A stretch of DNA of 64,000 nucleotides from Protopterus annectens (GCF_019279795.1 NC_056745.1:1486723134-1486787133); one strand, 5' to 3'; shown: positions 50,617 to 62,446, counted from the first letter of the stretch. Program-made: numbers and translations. Notes: generated by a model from the letters alone, not told the origin.

Positions 50617-53371
50617 TTATAGACCAAGATATGTTGTCCAGATTTGCAAATCCATGATCAGCACTGATTGCCCCTGTTTAAGAGAGACATTGGTGAAACC
50701 CAGGGTAAATTCATGATTTCCCATCCAATTGTCCAAGTTATGCTTAAATAGAGTCATTGAGGAGCTCAGTTTCACATGAATTGGGAGATTGTTCCATAGC
50801 AGTGGCATTCTCTGGGAGATGTATCTGTTTGTCCAGCATGTCCTGTTGATGTTGCAGGCTAGGTTAAGGTTTCTACAGTGAGTGAGTCTTGTCCCATTTG
50901 ATTTGTGAGGTGCAACATTTCCATTAAGGCAGGGTTCAAGAGTGCTCTGTAACCAGGCACAAGCCTCCACTCAGCAGTCTGTATGACACAGAGTACAGTG
51001 ACAGAGTCTTCAGTCTGTCTATGTAGGTCATCTGTTGAAGTCCCTGGATTTTCTTGATGAGAAACCTCTTAGGTCTCTCCAGCTGCTGCAGGTGTCTGGT
51101 GAGGTATGTGCCAAAGGGACCATTGTTCTCTGTTACTGGAATGATGAGGGTTGACTACAGTGGACTGATAACATCCTTAGTCTTGGATGCTATGTCCTTA
51201 CTTATGAGGTGTGCACCATAAAAGCCCTTCCTTACCACTGTGGACATATGATGATCAAAGTTAACGTTGCTATCAACCTGCATTCACAAGTCTCTCACCA
51301 TTCATTTGGAATTTAGGAAGGTATTATTAATAGTGTAATTTGCAAGGACCTCTCCTTTACTGAAAGGGATAATAGTGTTTTCTTTTTTTTGTTAAGTTTA
51401 AGTCTGTGACTTTGGCAACAATCATTTATGTACGTAAGTCCATTTTGTAGTATGTTGACATTGTTTGGGAATTCAGTGATTGCACACATACAGTCTTCAG
51501 TGAACTTGGTGAGCCACAGGCCATCTGTTATCAAATGAATTTCTGAGAAATAGATTCCAAACAGTAAGAGGTCCAGCACAGACCCTTGTGGAACACCACG
51601 GTAACAAGCCTGCTCATAGAGGTGGAATCTCCAACTATAACTGTATGCATTTTGTTGGTGAGCCAGTTGGCTATCCATCTAATGACGTATGGGTTAATGA
51701 GTTTCTTAATGATGCCTGAGTGATGGATTGTGTCAAAGCCCTTGGCCAAGTCCAAATTTGCAGTATGTACTGATTTGCCTTTATCCAGGGCATTGGTGAC
51801 ACTCTTGAAAAATTCCACTAGGTTTAACAGGTATGATCTGCCATTAACAAAGCCAAACTGGGCTTGGTCAAGAATTTGAAAGTCATCAATGTCCTTGGTG
51901 ATAAGGTCTAAGATGATTCTCTCCATGACCTTACAGACAATTCTGGTCAAACTTACGGGTCTATAGTTCCCAGTGTTGCTTGAGAGACTCCCCCCCCCGT
52001 GCAAGGAGATTATGATTGCTGTTTTCCACTCTGCCAGGACAAAGCCAGTACTTAAACTGTAGTTGAGAGAGTACACAGTGGTTCTGCTAACTCTTGCTTT
52101 ACACTATTTATTAAGAAGCCTGTGATGTCATCTGGCACCATAGAGGCTGTGTTTTGGCCTTAGAGAGTGCAGTAATGACCTGTTATTTCAAGATAATAGG
52201 TAGAGAACTGTTGACAGGTATGCTTTGGGGTATGATTGCTGGAGATAGGGGTGTGAAATTTATGTCAAACCTGTCTGCTAACAAGTTAGTGATGTCCTCA
52301 GGTTTAGTATGACTGGTACCTACCACTATGAATTCAGTGCAAAGCTGGGCCTTCCTTTTTAAATTACAGACATAGCTAAAGAATGCCTTGTGATCATCTT
52401 TAGCTATGGATGCTAATTTAGTTTCATAATTAGCTTTACAAGACTTTACAAGATGTCTCATTTGGTTATTCAGGCTATGGAGAGTGTAATTCCTGGACAT
52501 CAGTTTTTTCTCTTGTATAATCTATTTATGCTATATGTTCACTAGGGCAGCTTGGCTTTTCATGAGCAAGTTTTGATCTGTTCTGGTACGGCTAAGTCTA
52601 TACACTTGTAAAGGTGTGTATACAAGGCATTTGTGTACACCTCCGTATAGGAGTCTTTACTGTCGTTGGTGGCAGGAGGTTTGAAAATATTTATGCCATC
52701 GCTTAGGAGGCTATAGTTTGCTTTGGAGAAGCTTTTCAAACTTTTGGATCCCGAAGGGGAGTCAGGTACAATTGTTACATTGAACGTGACTGATTCATGG
52801 TCATACCTTACCAGGGATGGTGTCACACATGGGGTGATGTAGTGATCTCCCATGTTGGTGAGTAGTAGGTCAAGGACATTTCAGCCACTTGTGGGGATGT
52901 GGATTAACTGTTCCAGAGCATTTGTGTTTACAAAGTGCAGGAACCTTAGGACAAGCATGTTTGAGCTCATATTTAGCTCAGTCGCTGGAAGGATAGTTGA
53001 AGTCAGCCATGCTAGAGTGTTTGTCTGTATTATAAGTGACTTACGTAGATCCAGGAATGCACTGTGTGGTTTTCATGGTTCATGTTAGTGGGTCTGTACA
53101 TAACAATGATGGGGGGTGGGTCTTTCCTACAGTTAGTTGGACATGGGGAAAGTGTAGGGAGTCATGCTACTTAACCAGTCTGGAGGTGTATTTGTTTTTT
53201 ATGAAGATCTGCAATCACACCTCCTCTTTTAGTTTTTTCATGTTTATTTTGTGGCCTGAATGTGTGAAAAGCATTATAGCCTTTCATAGCTGGAGTACTC
53301 TCTGCAGCCCTAAACCATGTCTCTGTGCCGGCACAAACACTGACATCTTCCCAAGTAAGAAGTACCGCCAT
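50617..53371 (-). pseudogene. CR1-like ORF2 pseudogene (main part)
   Basis: Endonuclease part: ETWFRAAESTPAMKGYNAFH and KHEKTKRGGVIADLHKKQ (53330-53190); then LVRYDHESVTFNVTIVP (about 52815-52765). RT: STGFVLAEWKTAIIISLHGG, YRPVSLTRIVCKVMERI, FGFVNGRSYLLNLVEF and DLAKGFDTIHHSG (52060-51700). After a shift come GVPQGSVLDLLLFGIYFSE and LTKFTEDCMC, where the catalytic pair is FTED instead of FADD. C-terminal tail: LLWNNLPIHVKLSSSMTLFK and HNLDNWMGNHEF (50850-50700). Inactive. Confidence 0.88.
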
Positions 53372-53376
53372 TCAGT

Positions 53377-53956
53377 GTAGCTTCTGATTTATACTCCTAG
53401 TATTAAAGAGCATAACCTTCTCCATTCAGTGTACTTTCTGATTTATACTCCTAGTATTAAGGAGCATAACCTTCTCCATTCAGTGTACTTTCTGATTTAT
53501 ACTCCTAGTATTAAGGAGCATAACCTTCTCCATTCAGTGTACTTTCTGATTTATACTCCTAGTATTAAGGAGCATAGCCTTCTCCATTCAGTGTACTGTC
53601 TGATTTATATTCCTAGTATTAAGGAGCATAACCTTCTCCAGTCAGTGTACTTTCTGATTTATACTCCTAGTATTAAGGAGCATAACCTTCTCCATTCAGT
53701 GTACTTTCTGATTTATACTCCTAGTATTAAGGAGCATAACCTTCTCTATTCAGTGTACTTTCTGATTTATACTCCTAGTATTAAGGAGCATAACCTTCTC
53801 CATTCAGTGTACTTTCTGATTTATACTCCTAGTATTAAGGAGCATAACCTTCTCCATTCAGTGTACTTTCTGATTTATACTCCTAGTATTAAGGAGCATA
53901 ACCTTCTCCATTCAGTGCACTTTCTGATTTATACTCCTAGTATTAAGGAGCATAAC
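53377..53956 (-). repeat. 11-copy 54-bp minisatellite derived from CR1 endonuclease codons
   Basis: Units of 54 bp (18 codons). On the minus strand each reads VMLLNTRSINQKVH, a stop, then MEK in most units. LLNTRSINxK is the conserved start of the CR1 endonuclease, and the single-copy sequence leading in (54000-53960) reads KLNVMLLNTRSINQKVH in the same frame. The array therefore grew by duplication of element coding sequence. The plus-strand 181-codon frame over it is an antisense artefact. Confidence 0.92.
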
Positions 53957-54146
53957 ATTGAGTTTGTCTGTTGAGGATATTTTACATTGGAATTTAAAAG
54001 GCACTACGAGGAAGGCAAGTATCTTGGTCAATAAGCAAAAGGCAAGAGGTGACAGATGAAGATCATCCCAGGCAAAGTAGCATAGCCTGTCGACCATATC
54101 ATCCCAGGCTGAGAAATATAGATTCCCACTTGACTGACATGAGTAG

Positions 54147-54640
54147 CTAAGCCAATTGTTGAAGGTGATAATTCTTTTGTTTGTATTGAGGCATCATCCT
54201 GGGTGAAGGCACAATGCTGCTTAGGGCTACGAATACACCTGTCTGGGACACATAATCTGAGAGCTCAGTCACATCTCTCATCATATAGTCCAGTGAGGTA
54301 TGTCTCAAGTCATTTACTCCAACATGGAGTACAACAGAGGTATAACTGTGCTTGTTGTTGAGAGACATGAGTGTCTGCATGACTTTGCAGATCCTGGCAC
54401 CTGACAGGTTAGCCGATCGTGACTTTCTACTTGTACAAGATGTTGTGGTGGACATCTGTGTGTCTCACTATGGATTCACTTATAGCCAAGACATTGTTTT
54501 TCAGGTGTTTTGCCTTAAGGTCTTAATGGGTGACACTGATACATTTGTTTTTATGTGTAGTGAGTTCCATTGGGACTGTAATGTATGCAGAAGGTTTGCA
54601 TTTGTGAGGTCTCTGCTCTTTTGGTAAGCTTCTAATGAGT
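54147..54640 (-). pseudogene. CR1-like ORF1, SGNH-esterase-like domain pseudogene
   Basis: Reads RKSRSANLSGARICKVMQTL, then YTSVVLHVGVNDLRHTSLDY and SQTGVFVALSSIVPSPRM. The GxND block (GVNDL) and the 'LSGARI' lead-in fit the SGNH-hydrolase (esterase) domain of CR1/L2 ORF1 proteins. The expected nucleophile GDS block would lie near 54470-54500, but the sequence there is interrupted by stops. ORF1 proteins of this type act with the element RNA; the domain's role in retrotransposition is unsettled. Confidence 0.7.
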
Positions 54641-54839
54641 TCTTCTGTTTATGTGGGGTTATGTGTTCTGCACTTGGTTTGTTGAGGAGGAGAAGTGCAT
54701 GTGTGCTTTCAACTTGTTTGATATCTGATTTGTTGTTACCTGAGAGAGAGTATTTATTCTAGATTCATTGTATAGTTGCATCTCTCACATATTGTATTTG
54801 TAAGTTTTAGGAGTGCATAGTTGTCAGTATAAATAAAGC

Positions 54840-56440
54840 AATAGAAGCTTAGCTGTGTAAAAACAACATGTACCCTTATTAAGCATAGTTTTACAGTCAT
54901 TGTTAGCAGAGCAATTTTGTGAGCAGCAACAACAGGGCCTGTCTCTGAGGAACATAGGTATAAGCCCAAAGGTGACTTTACAATCACCCAACCAGTAGTG
55001 AAGGCTGCACTTGAACAGGGTCATTGAGGAGTACTGCTTCACACACAGTGGTAGCCTATAACAGAGGAGTGTGAGCTGCTGGGGGATATATCTGTCTCCT
55101 CTGCATGTTCTGTTTATGTCACAGGCTAGGTTTAGAACCCTGGGCCAAGTTATTCCTGTCCCAATTGATTTGCAGATGCCCAGCATTTCCTGTAGGGTAG
55201 GGTCAGAGACTTCTCTGTAGGTCAGACACAGCTCACCTCTCAGTGACCTGTAGGATACTGAGTACAGGGACAGCTCTTGTAGTCTTTCCGTGTATGTGAC
55301 ATTTGGAGGACCTGCATTCTCCCACTCACAAACCTCTATTTTTTCTCTATTGGCTGCAGATGTCTGGTGAGGTATAGAAAGAATGGAGCCTTGTATTCCA
55401 TTAGTGGTCTGAAAAGGGTGAAGTACAACAGCACTACGACCACCCTGGTCTTGGATGTGATGCCCATATGTATGAGTTTGCAATGCAGAATGTGTGTATC
55501 AATACTATGGACACATAGTGATGAAAGTGTAGATTGTTATGCACGTGTGTTCACAAGTCTCAGAACACTGTGTTTGAGCTGAGACTGGTGCTATGTATAT
55601 CATAATTAGCAGGGGTACTTCATTGCCAAAGGAGACAATGAGGCATCATGTACTGTAAGGTTCAATCTTTGAGTTTGGCACCAATCATTTGTGTCTGTCA
55701 GCCCACTCTGCAATATGTTACCATCATTGGGGAGTCTATATGACTGCATCCAATTAACAGTCATCTGCAAACATGGTAAACCACAGGCCATGTACCATTG
55801 CCTGCATTTCAATGAAGTAGTTTCCACACATTTGAGGGCCCAACACAGATCCTTGGGGTATTCCATTTGTAAGTGGCCAGTGGGTGGGTACACTCTCCAA
55901 CTTCGACTGTGTATTGTATTGGTGAGACAGTTGACTATCCAGTAGTACTGTATGGCTTAGTTCCCAGATGGAGCATTTTGACTATTAGACATAAATGTGG
56001 GATATTGTCAAAGGCCTTGGTTAACTGAAACATAGCTGGTATGTCCTGTCATCTGTCATCCAGGTCTTTGAGGTCAGTATCAAAGTAGTCCATGGGGTTC
56101 AATAGGCAAGACCTATCCTTGACAAACACAACATGAGTCAACTCAAGTGTGTTAAAAGTCACCTATGTTCATGTGGATAAGGTCCATCCTAATCCATTCC
56201 CTAGCCTTGCAGATAAGGCTTGTTAGGCTTAGGGGCAATAATTGTAGTTCTGCATGTTACCAGATTGATGTGTATTGCATATGACACAACATTTGAAATT
56301 GCTTTCTGTAGTGTAGGTGATATATGTGTGAAAAAAGCACTGAGACACCGGGGTTGCAGTTCTTGGGGGGGTGGGGGTGGGCAACACATGGCTATATAGT
56401 AAATATGTGACATAGTGTGAGATAGGGCCTTCATTTTTTT
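54840..56440 (-). mobile_element. CR1-like LINE fragment, left arm of a long inverted repeat
   Basis: C-terminal tail: TYTERLQELSLYSVSYRSLR, GELCLTYREVSDPTLQEMLG and SSMTLFKCSLHYWLGD (55280-54985). RT remnants further upstream: LQSGLTDTNDWCQTQRLNLT (about 55720-55660), GRVYPPTGHL-like strand and ARERIRMDLIHMNIGDF by frame choice (about 56200-56150). The portion 55460-56440 matches the plus-strand CR1 piece at 60125-61110 as an inverted copy, including the same 5' truncation point. Heavily mutated. Confidence 0.75.
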
Positions 56441-56640
56441 ATGTTTTCACATGTGATGTCATGTCATACACAAGAAATGGACAATAAACAACAGCAAAGC
56501 TTAATAATATGTAGTTTTCCCTTGCACGATGGTTAGCAAAGTGCTTATGCATGCGAGATACATCTGTTTGCGCACTGCTTAGCAGCAAACGTCAGCTGCA
56601 TTGCTAAAGTGTGACACTTGGTACTGAGTCTTTTAAACAG
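55460..56640. repeat. Long inverted repeat, left arm
   Basis: Reverse complement of 59920-61110. Matching landmarks are TAGTTCTGCATGTTACCAGA (56244 here; reverse complement near 60292-60311), GCATGCGAGATACAT (about 56550) with ATGTATCTCTCATGCATGC (about 59978), and GTGTGTTCACAAGTCTCA with rc of GAGACTTGGGAACACAC (about 60997). Divergence is visible but continuous matches span CR1 and non-CR1 DNA. Confidence 0.72.
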
Positions 56641-57013
56641 CTGCTACTTGGCTGACTCTGTGGCAGCAGGTGTCAATGCCTTGATTCTTTCCTTTTTGGG
56701 GTCAGATGGTACTGGGTTTGAATCTTTTTCTCTCTCTTTCTTTTTTCCAGTGTTTGCGTGCTGCACCATTTAGTGCAAACAGGGTAAATGGATAGAAAAG
56801 AATGTCAGGTTTGGCTCTATTTATCTGGTTTGTACAAAAGAGTAGTGTGTGAACTGGCCCACCCAGAAAGCAGACAGGAACCAGACAGCCAAAAATAGAA
56901 ACTGGATCCATTCAATTAATACTAACAGGCATCGTGCAAACCCACTAAGCAACGTTGTGCTGCGATAAACAGTAAGACCTTAAGAATTAATAGTAAGACA
57001 GGGAATATCATGT

Positions 57014-57215
57014 AACTAATCCTGTAGCAGCAGGTGTAAGTGTAGGGTTAGAGTACAGATGGCCCTAGGATGTAGTACAGGGTGTGCAACCTTTGTTTTA
57101 CTGTTGTCACATTGTAGTTTATAGCAATGAACTGCAACATAGACAAGAGTTTTTTCAACTTACTTGTGACATCTGGTGTAAGTGTAGGAATATCTTACAC
57201 ATGGTCCTGCATTCG
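57014..57215 (+). repeat. Paired tRNA-like modules
   Basis: Two modules begin TGTAGCAGCAGGTGTAAGTG and TGACATCTGGTGTAAGTG (A-box-like) and end with GGATGTAGTACAGG and GTCCTGCATTCGAATAC (B-box-like). Copy 1 has the inverse pair with AGTTGCAATACACATGGCC and GGTCCTGGGTTCTAGTAC, closer to the B-box consensus. No complete cloverleaf was seen. Confidence 0.45.
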
Positions 57216-57702
57216 AATACAACATATTCCATGCACATTTAATGTTGTTCCACTTCCCATTATAGCCAGTTTCACTTATAACACTTGACATAGTGTATAT
57301 GATATTAATTATATGTATGAGGGCTGAGACACTAGTATTGTGTCAGTCATTTATTTATTTACCTACATGTTATCCATTTATTTTCAAATATATTACTATT
57401 GGTATACAGTCCACTATATTCCTGTATGTATATTTCTGCTCTCTGGACTGCCATGGCCTTCACATTTGTCAAACACACATACACAACTGCCTGTACACCA
57501 AATAACCTTGAAATTGCATTGTTTGCCATTGTTGCGCACTGCTTGCTATCGAGCAAACACATTGTTTGACAATGCACACCTATGAGCGCCGTGTTTGTGC
57601 AATGGTAAGCAGTGAGCAACATTTTAAAACAGTGTGCACACTCCCAGTAAATGTGATAACTGGAAATGGTGAGAAACCATCATTCTCCATTGCTCTTGAT
57701 CC

Positions 57703-57912
57703 ATATTAGGAGGTTACTAGGTTAATGGCCCTGTGCCCTTACAAGCCTAGCCAAGAATTTATCCCCAAAAAGAAACCTCAGTCAGCACCTGTCACCCCTG
57801 TCGATGAGAGACACATGTGGAACCCCTGGTACAAATTTGTGGTTTCCCATCCACTCATCAAGGTTGTGCTTGAAGAGGGTCAGCGAGTTCGTGAAGAAGG
57901 TCAGCGAGGTGC
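57703..57912 (-). mobile_element. CR1-like LINE 3' fragment inserted in family X copy 2
   Basis: Minus strand reads LTLFKHNLDEWMGNHKFV followed by PGVPHVSLIDRGD, the CR1 C-terminal signature, then GGCTAGGCTTGTAAGGGC and a CTAGTAACC-type end. Copy 1 (36710-36725) is continuous at this point, showing the empty site. Confidence 0.8.
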
Positions 57913-59919
57913 ATGGTAGTCATGGCAGGTATTCATGGAGAAGGTGTGAGATTTAGGGCTCATAGTTGGGGTGTCTGGGAGTTCAAGATTTTTGTTGGAT
58001 TCCTAGTGAAACACCACAGTGCCAGGTTGCAGCAGGGGAACTATTCTGGGTCCCAGCATAAGTCAGAAGCTTGGGATAGTTTGGCCCAGGCTGTAACCAG
58101 TGTCACTAGTATTCCCCACACTGGAGACCAACATAGGCATCACTAGCATGACCACCAGAGGATGAAGAGAGGTACCTTCGATGTTTGGATCAAGAAATTC
58201 AGGATGGAGGACATCCCACACATCAGCTACAGACAGTATTTGTAAGGCTTAAAAGCTGAATACAGGCAAGAATGGTATCCATAATGGTATTCTGTTCTGT
58301 TTTTTGCACAGCTGCCATGGAGAGAGAGTGCAATGTTAGGACCCACGGTGCTAGAATAGTGAGGATGTGGGAGCCATGTGGTATGTATGCAGCAGAAGAA
58401 TAGTGTTATTGTAGCATTAAAAGTTACAGATAGCTTGTTTGGTATTTTATATAATTGTATCAATCTGAACATGCATATCTCAACTGTAAAAATAAGTATG
58501 CATGCATTAGTGTGTGGCACAACCCAAGAGTACAATATTAGACTTTAGTCACAAGTGGTGGGTTACACTTCCCAAGTACACAATACTGTTAATTCCTCAA
58601 TTATGTGTAACTTAAAGGTTTAAAGTAAAAGCTCTATACCAGTGGCACACATGCCCTGCTGTAAACTGTAATATGTATAATTAGAGCACACACATGCACA
58701 ATATATGAACATGTAAAGAGTACTTACTGCAATCTGTAGTATAGTGTGCATCTATTAAGAGCTGGTAGTCTTAAAAGTAAAGGTTAAGATAATACAGTCA
58801 AATAACTGTAAGCACAGTGGGGTAGCCTGGCCCCACAGGATCTGCTTGTCCCCACTACACTAGCACTGGCACTATTTCTCAGCACATCTAGGAGCCAACC
58901 TGGTAACACCACCTCTGCTGCCCCTGCACTACCTGCCCCCTCAGGTAGTTGTGCCCTGGAGGATAGTCCAGTGTTTCCTTCTGGGATCAGTGGCAGAGGT
59001 GGTGAGTTTATCACCCGTGCTGAACTGCTAAGGATGGTGTGTAGGGTTGTACACCGAACTGTTGGTGCATGTTTACTCAGGATAGAGGGGCTGCTCTCCC
59101 TCATTTTATGCAGGAACTGGAGGAGGAGGAGCAGGAGACATTGAGTCCAGCCAATGGCAGAGTGAGGTGACAGTGATGTTAGTCCAGTGGTTAAGGTCTC
59201 AATTCTTAATGTCACCCTAGCTTGATGAGCATGGATCCTGGATGTCTCCACCCTGACCCCATACATGGTGTTCGCTGACCTCTTGTGTCTATTACCATCC
59301 ATGTGTCTTGTCTGTCTGCAATTGTTTCCTAACCTTCCTACCTTACCAGACCCAGACATACCTGCATCCCTTCCCCAACATTCCTCTCTGTATGTAAAAA
59401 AAGAAAAATGGGCACCTGTTACACAAAAAAAAATGTCCCATACACAGCTCTCCATTTCACACACATGTCTTCTTGACACACTTGATTTGGTCCAATTGGC
59501 TATACAACATGACTGTGTTGTGGTCACCCCTCTCTCTGGAGGTGACAGTCCAAATTCTGCTAATATTCTGCATATATTGACAGTTTTTATTGTTGAAGAA
59601 ATGGATATCTATGGTTCTTTCCTACCTCCCTCCTGCACATTCCTGTACTGCTTCTATTTGTTCTTCCCCCTGCTTGCTCCCCAATTCTCCACTGTATTAT
59701 CTTCCCCATTTTTTCTTTAATGCATTATTGCGTGATGGTGCACATTGCACACAAATGAGTAGCAACAGTAATATGAAAGTACTTAAAAGTGTTACATTCA
59801 GTTATATTTGACACAGTAATATCTGGCTCCAAAAATGAATGTGTTACTACATTGGCTGCATTAACTTATGCTATGACAGAGGCAGTTAAGTAGCAGGTGT
59901 ATTCCACAGACTCACTGCT

Positions 59920-61110
59920 AACTGTCAGACTTTAGCAATGCAGTTCATGTTTGTGCAATGCTTAGCAGTGTGCAAACATGTATCTCTCATGCATGCACAC
60001 ATTGCTAACTGTCGTTCAAACCTGCTGCTCATTACGCTATGGAAATGTATGTATTATGCTGTATTGCTGCTGTTTACTGTCCATTTCCTTTGTATGACAT
60101 AAAATAATATCTAGAAATATTTCACACTGAGGGCCATATCTAACTATATGCCATATATTTAAAATATATCCATGTGTTGGCACAACCTCAAGCACAGCAA
60201 CTGTGGGGTCTCAGTAGTTTTTCACATGTATATCAACCACACTACAAAATGTAATATCAACGGTTGTGTGCTATGCAATGCATATGAATCTGGTAACATG
60301 CAGAACTACAACTATTGACACATTTGCCTAAAAAGCTTTATCTGCAAAGCTACTGCAGGAATCAGCATGAACCATATCCACAGGGATATAGGTGACCTTC
60401 AACACACTTGACCCTACCCATATTGGTTTTGTCAAGGGTAGATCTTGCTTATTGCCCTTATGGATTTCTTGGATACTGACCCCAAAGACCTAGATGAAGG
60501 ATAGCAGGACATACTACCTTTGCTGTGTTATCCAAGGCCATTGACACTATCCCCCATTCATGTTTCATAGTGAAGATCTCCTATATGGGATTTAGGCCAT
60601 ACCCTACTAGATGTAGAGCCAACTGGCTCAATGACAGAACACACACTCTCAAAGTTGGGGACTGGACTTCCATCACTAGTCCACTCACCATTGGAATGCC
60701 ACAAGGATCTGTGCTGGGCCTTCAACCATTTGTGAAATACTTCCCTGAAGCACAGGCAACAGTAGATGTCCTGTGGTTTTCCAAGTTTTCAGATGACTAT
60801 TAACTGGACACACTCATATAGAATGATGGTAACATATTACAGTAGGAGGTAGGGGGGGTAACACAGACTGTTGACTGGTGACAAACTCACAGACTGAACT
60901 TTAAGCATACAATGACTCTTTGTCACCTTTGTCAATGATGCACCCCTGCAAATTATGATATAAATAGCATCCCTCTAAGCTCAAACACAGTGTTGTGAGA
61001 CTTGGGAACACACGTTAATAGCAATCTATGCTTTTATCACTATATGCCCAAAGTGGTGACACATGCAATCTGCAGTGTGCACATCATACATATGGACATT
61101 ACATCTGTAG
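59920..61110. repeat. Long inverted repeat, right arm
   Basis: Reverse-complement partner of 55460-56640. Ends where the Gypsy-type LTR begins at about 61114, so the LTR element may have truncated this arm. Confidence 0.7.
60125..61110 (+). pseudogene. CR1-like RT fragment (plus), in the inverted-repeat arm
   Basis: Open stretch 60525-60803 reads SKAIDTIPHSCFIVKISYMG, RANWLNDRTHTLKVGDWTS, GMPQGSVLGLQPFVKYFPEA and FSKFSDDY, where the catalytic motif is SDD. Upstream is HIGFVKGRSCLLPL by frame choice (about 60418-60460). Downstream is MGTHVNSNLCFYHYMPKVVT (61002-61061). It is cut at the LTR. Other frames have stops. Confidence 0.82.
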
Positions 61111-61113
61111 ATC

Positions 61114-61371
61114 ACAGTGTATGTGCTGTGTCTTTAAGAAGCATATCAGGGACTGAACGTGCACATATAACTACCAGGAACTTGCTATTCCTAGTGCCAT
61201 TTTGAGAGTGCAGCCAGAAAGTGAGCATGTATGATTGTAGTAGTTAGTTTGTATACAAGCTGCTTAAGTTAAAGTCAGTAAACTTCTATCGTGATGTGTT
61301 TGTATAAAATAAAGCTGCTTGTACAGAACCCAAAAAGACTCTTCTATTGTGTCCAAAGTAGGAGAGAGCTA
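61114..61371 (+). mobile_element. 5' LTR of a Gypsy-type retrotransposon
   Basis: Begins around TGTATGTGCTGTGTCTTTAA and contains TGTATAAAATAAAGC near 61300, which supplies both a TATA-like and an AATAAA-like signal. It is followed at once by a primer-binding site. The exact left edge is uncertain; no second LTR is in the window. Confidence 0.65.
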
Positions 61372-61373
61372 TA

Positions 61374-61391
61374 TGGTGTCAGAACCGGGAT
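61374..61391 (+). promoter_or_regulatory. Primer-binding site, probably tRNA-Leu
   Basis: TGGTGTCAGAACCGGGAT is complementary, with about two mismatches, to the CCA-tailed 3' end of vertebrate tRNA-Leu (TGGTGTCAGAAGTGGGATTC in the DNA sense). It lies two bases from the LTR end, the usual place to prime minus-strand DNA. Confidence 0.7.
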
Positions 61392-61749
61392 TCCAGAGAA
61401 TGAGATTTGGAGCCATGAGGTGCAGAGATGACAGTGAAGGTAAACTAAGAGAAGCGAGCATGAAAAAGGGCCAGAAACGAATCAAAGGTAATGAGAATTC
61501 TCACAAACTGCTTATTTTGTAAAAAAGATAACATGGAGCATTACAAGGGCACAGACCACATTATTAAACATGCAGGAGGCACAAAAAGTTTATTAACTAA
61601 GCAAAATGTTTAATATTAAGATATTTGACAGAATGATTATCAGAAAAGTAAAACAAGCATGTTTAAGGCAAAGCAGGCATGTTTAGATTAAAACAAGAAC
61701 TAGAAAAGTACAAACGGATATTAAAAGAGATTAAACGAGCAAAAAGAAT

Positions 61750-61880
61750 ATAATAAGGGCAAAATGGGCACATTAAGGGTAAATAAAGCAGTATAATAAG
61801 GGCAAACAGGGCACATTAAGGGTAAATAAAGCAGTATAATAAGGGCAAACAGGGCACATTAAGGGTAAATAAAGCAAGGC
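61750..61880. repeat. Three-copy ~45-bp tandem repeat
   Basis: AATAAGGGCAAACAGGGCAC followed by ATTAAGGGTAAATAAAGCAG, three near-identical units. Confidence 0.92.
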
Positions 61881-62446
61881 GGGTGCATGTTTTTGGTAAA
61901 GTACTGTGTTGTGGCATAACTACGACTTTGTATTATATCAAGGGGATAAGTCAAGTTATTCGAAGTATCTCAAAGTGTGTAAAAGTGCTTACAGGGTGTG
62001 CTTCTTACTCTGCATGTATTCCAAAGAGTTTATTTGTGTGTAAAGTGCAACGATTTCATGAAGTACAATGAAAGTATAGCCATTTCAAAATGTTTCTTAT
62101 GCTGTGTGTGTCTATTCGCAGAGTGTCACCATTACAGAGGGTTTCTTGTACTGTAAAGAATTGCCTAGCAAGGTACCGCCATTTTGGGGAAATTGCAGTG
62201 TGCTTTGTACAGTTTTTCACAAAGTGCAATTACATTGAAATGTTATTGACACTGAGCTTCTCTTGCCCAGTTCATTTGCATAGTGCGGTTATTTGAAATC
62301 TTTCTTAAATATGATAAATTACTTTTGCAAGACAGTAATTTCAAGAGTATTGCAGTGCCCGAGAGACTTATTTTGCAAAGTTCAGTTATACAAAGGCTTG
62401 TTGTGCTATTGGGCAAAATTACAAATGCTGGCATAAATTTCTGGCA

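Larger units (their letters stand above)
50481..54640 (-). mobile_element. CR1-like LINE with ORF1 and ORF2, near full length, minus
   Basis: The 3' end has repeated TTCATAGG (plus strand 50491-50553). Upstream in element orientation are the C-terminal tail, RT, endonuclease, an endonuclease-derived minisatellite (53377-53956), the endonuclease start, and an ORF1 with an esterase-like segment reaching about 54640. This is the most complete CR1-like copy in the window. Directly upstream (54840 on) another CR1-like element ends in the same orientation. Confidence 0.85.
56455..60110 (+). mobile_element. Family X dispersed DNA element, copy 2, with inverted-repeat ends
   Basis: Bounded by inverted copies of about 185 bp (56455-56640 and 59920-60110), rich in GCTAAGCAGTGCGCAAAC-type sequence. 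The interior matches copy 1 (33440-37650) in opposite orientation and, at 59430-59740, copy 3 (1490-1830) in the same orientation. A CR1 3' fragment (57703-57912) is inserted where copy 1 is continuous. Two tRNA-like modules (57014-57100 and 57165-57215) lie in block D. On the plus strand block A reads LLRMVCRVVHRTVGACLLRI (59030-59095). No transposase was found, so it may be non-autonomous. Confidence 0.62.

Noticed and set aside
53429-53974. 181-codon plus-strand ORF with 18-residue repeats
   Set aside because: Antisense reading of the CR1-derived 54-bp minisatellite; the period is a multiple of three, which keeps every frame regular.
58784-59527. 247-codon minus-strand ORF
   Set aside because: It crosses family X blocks, and the opposite strand carries the segment that is conserved with copies 1 and 3. 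No domain was seen.
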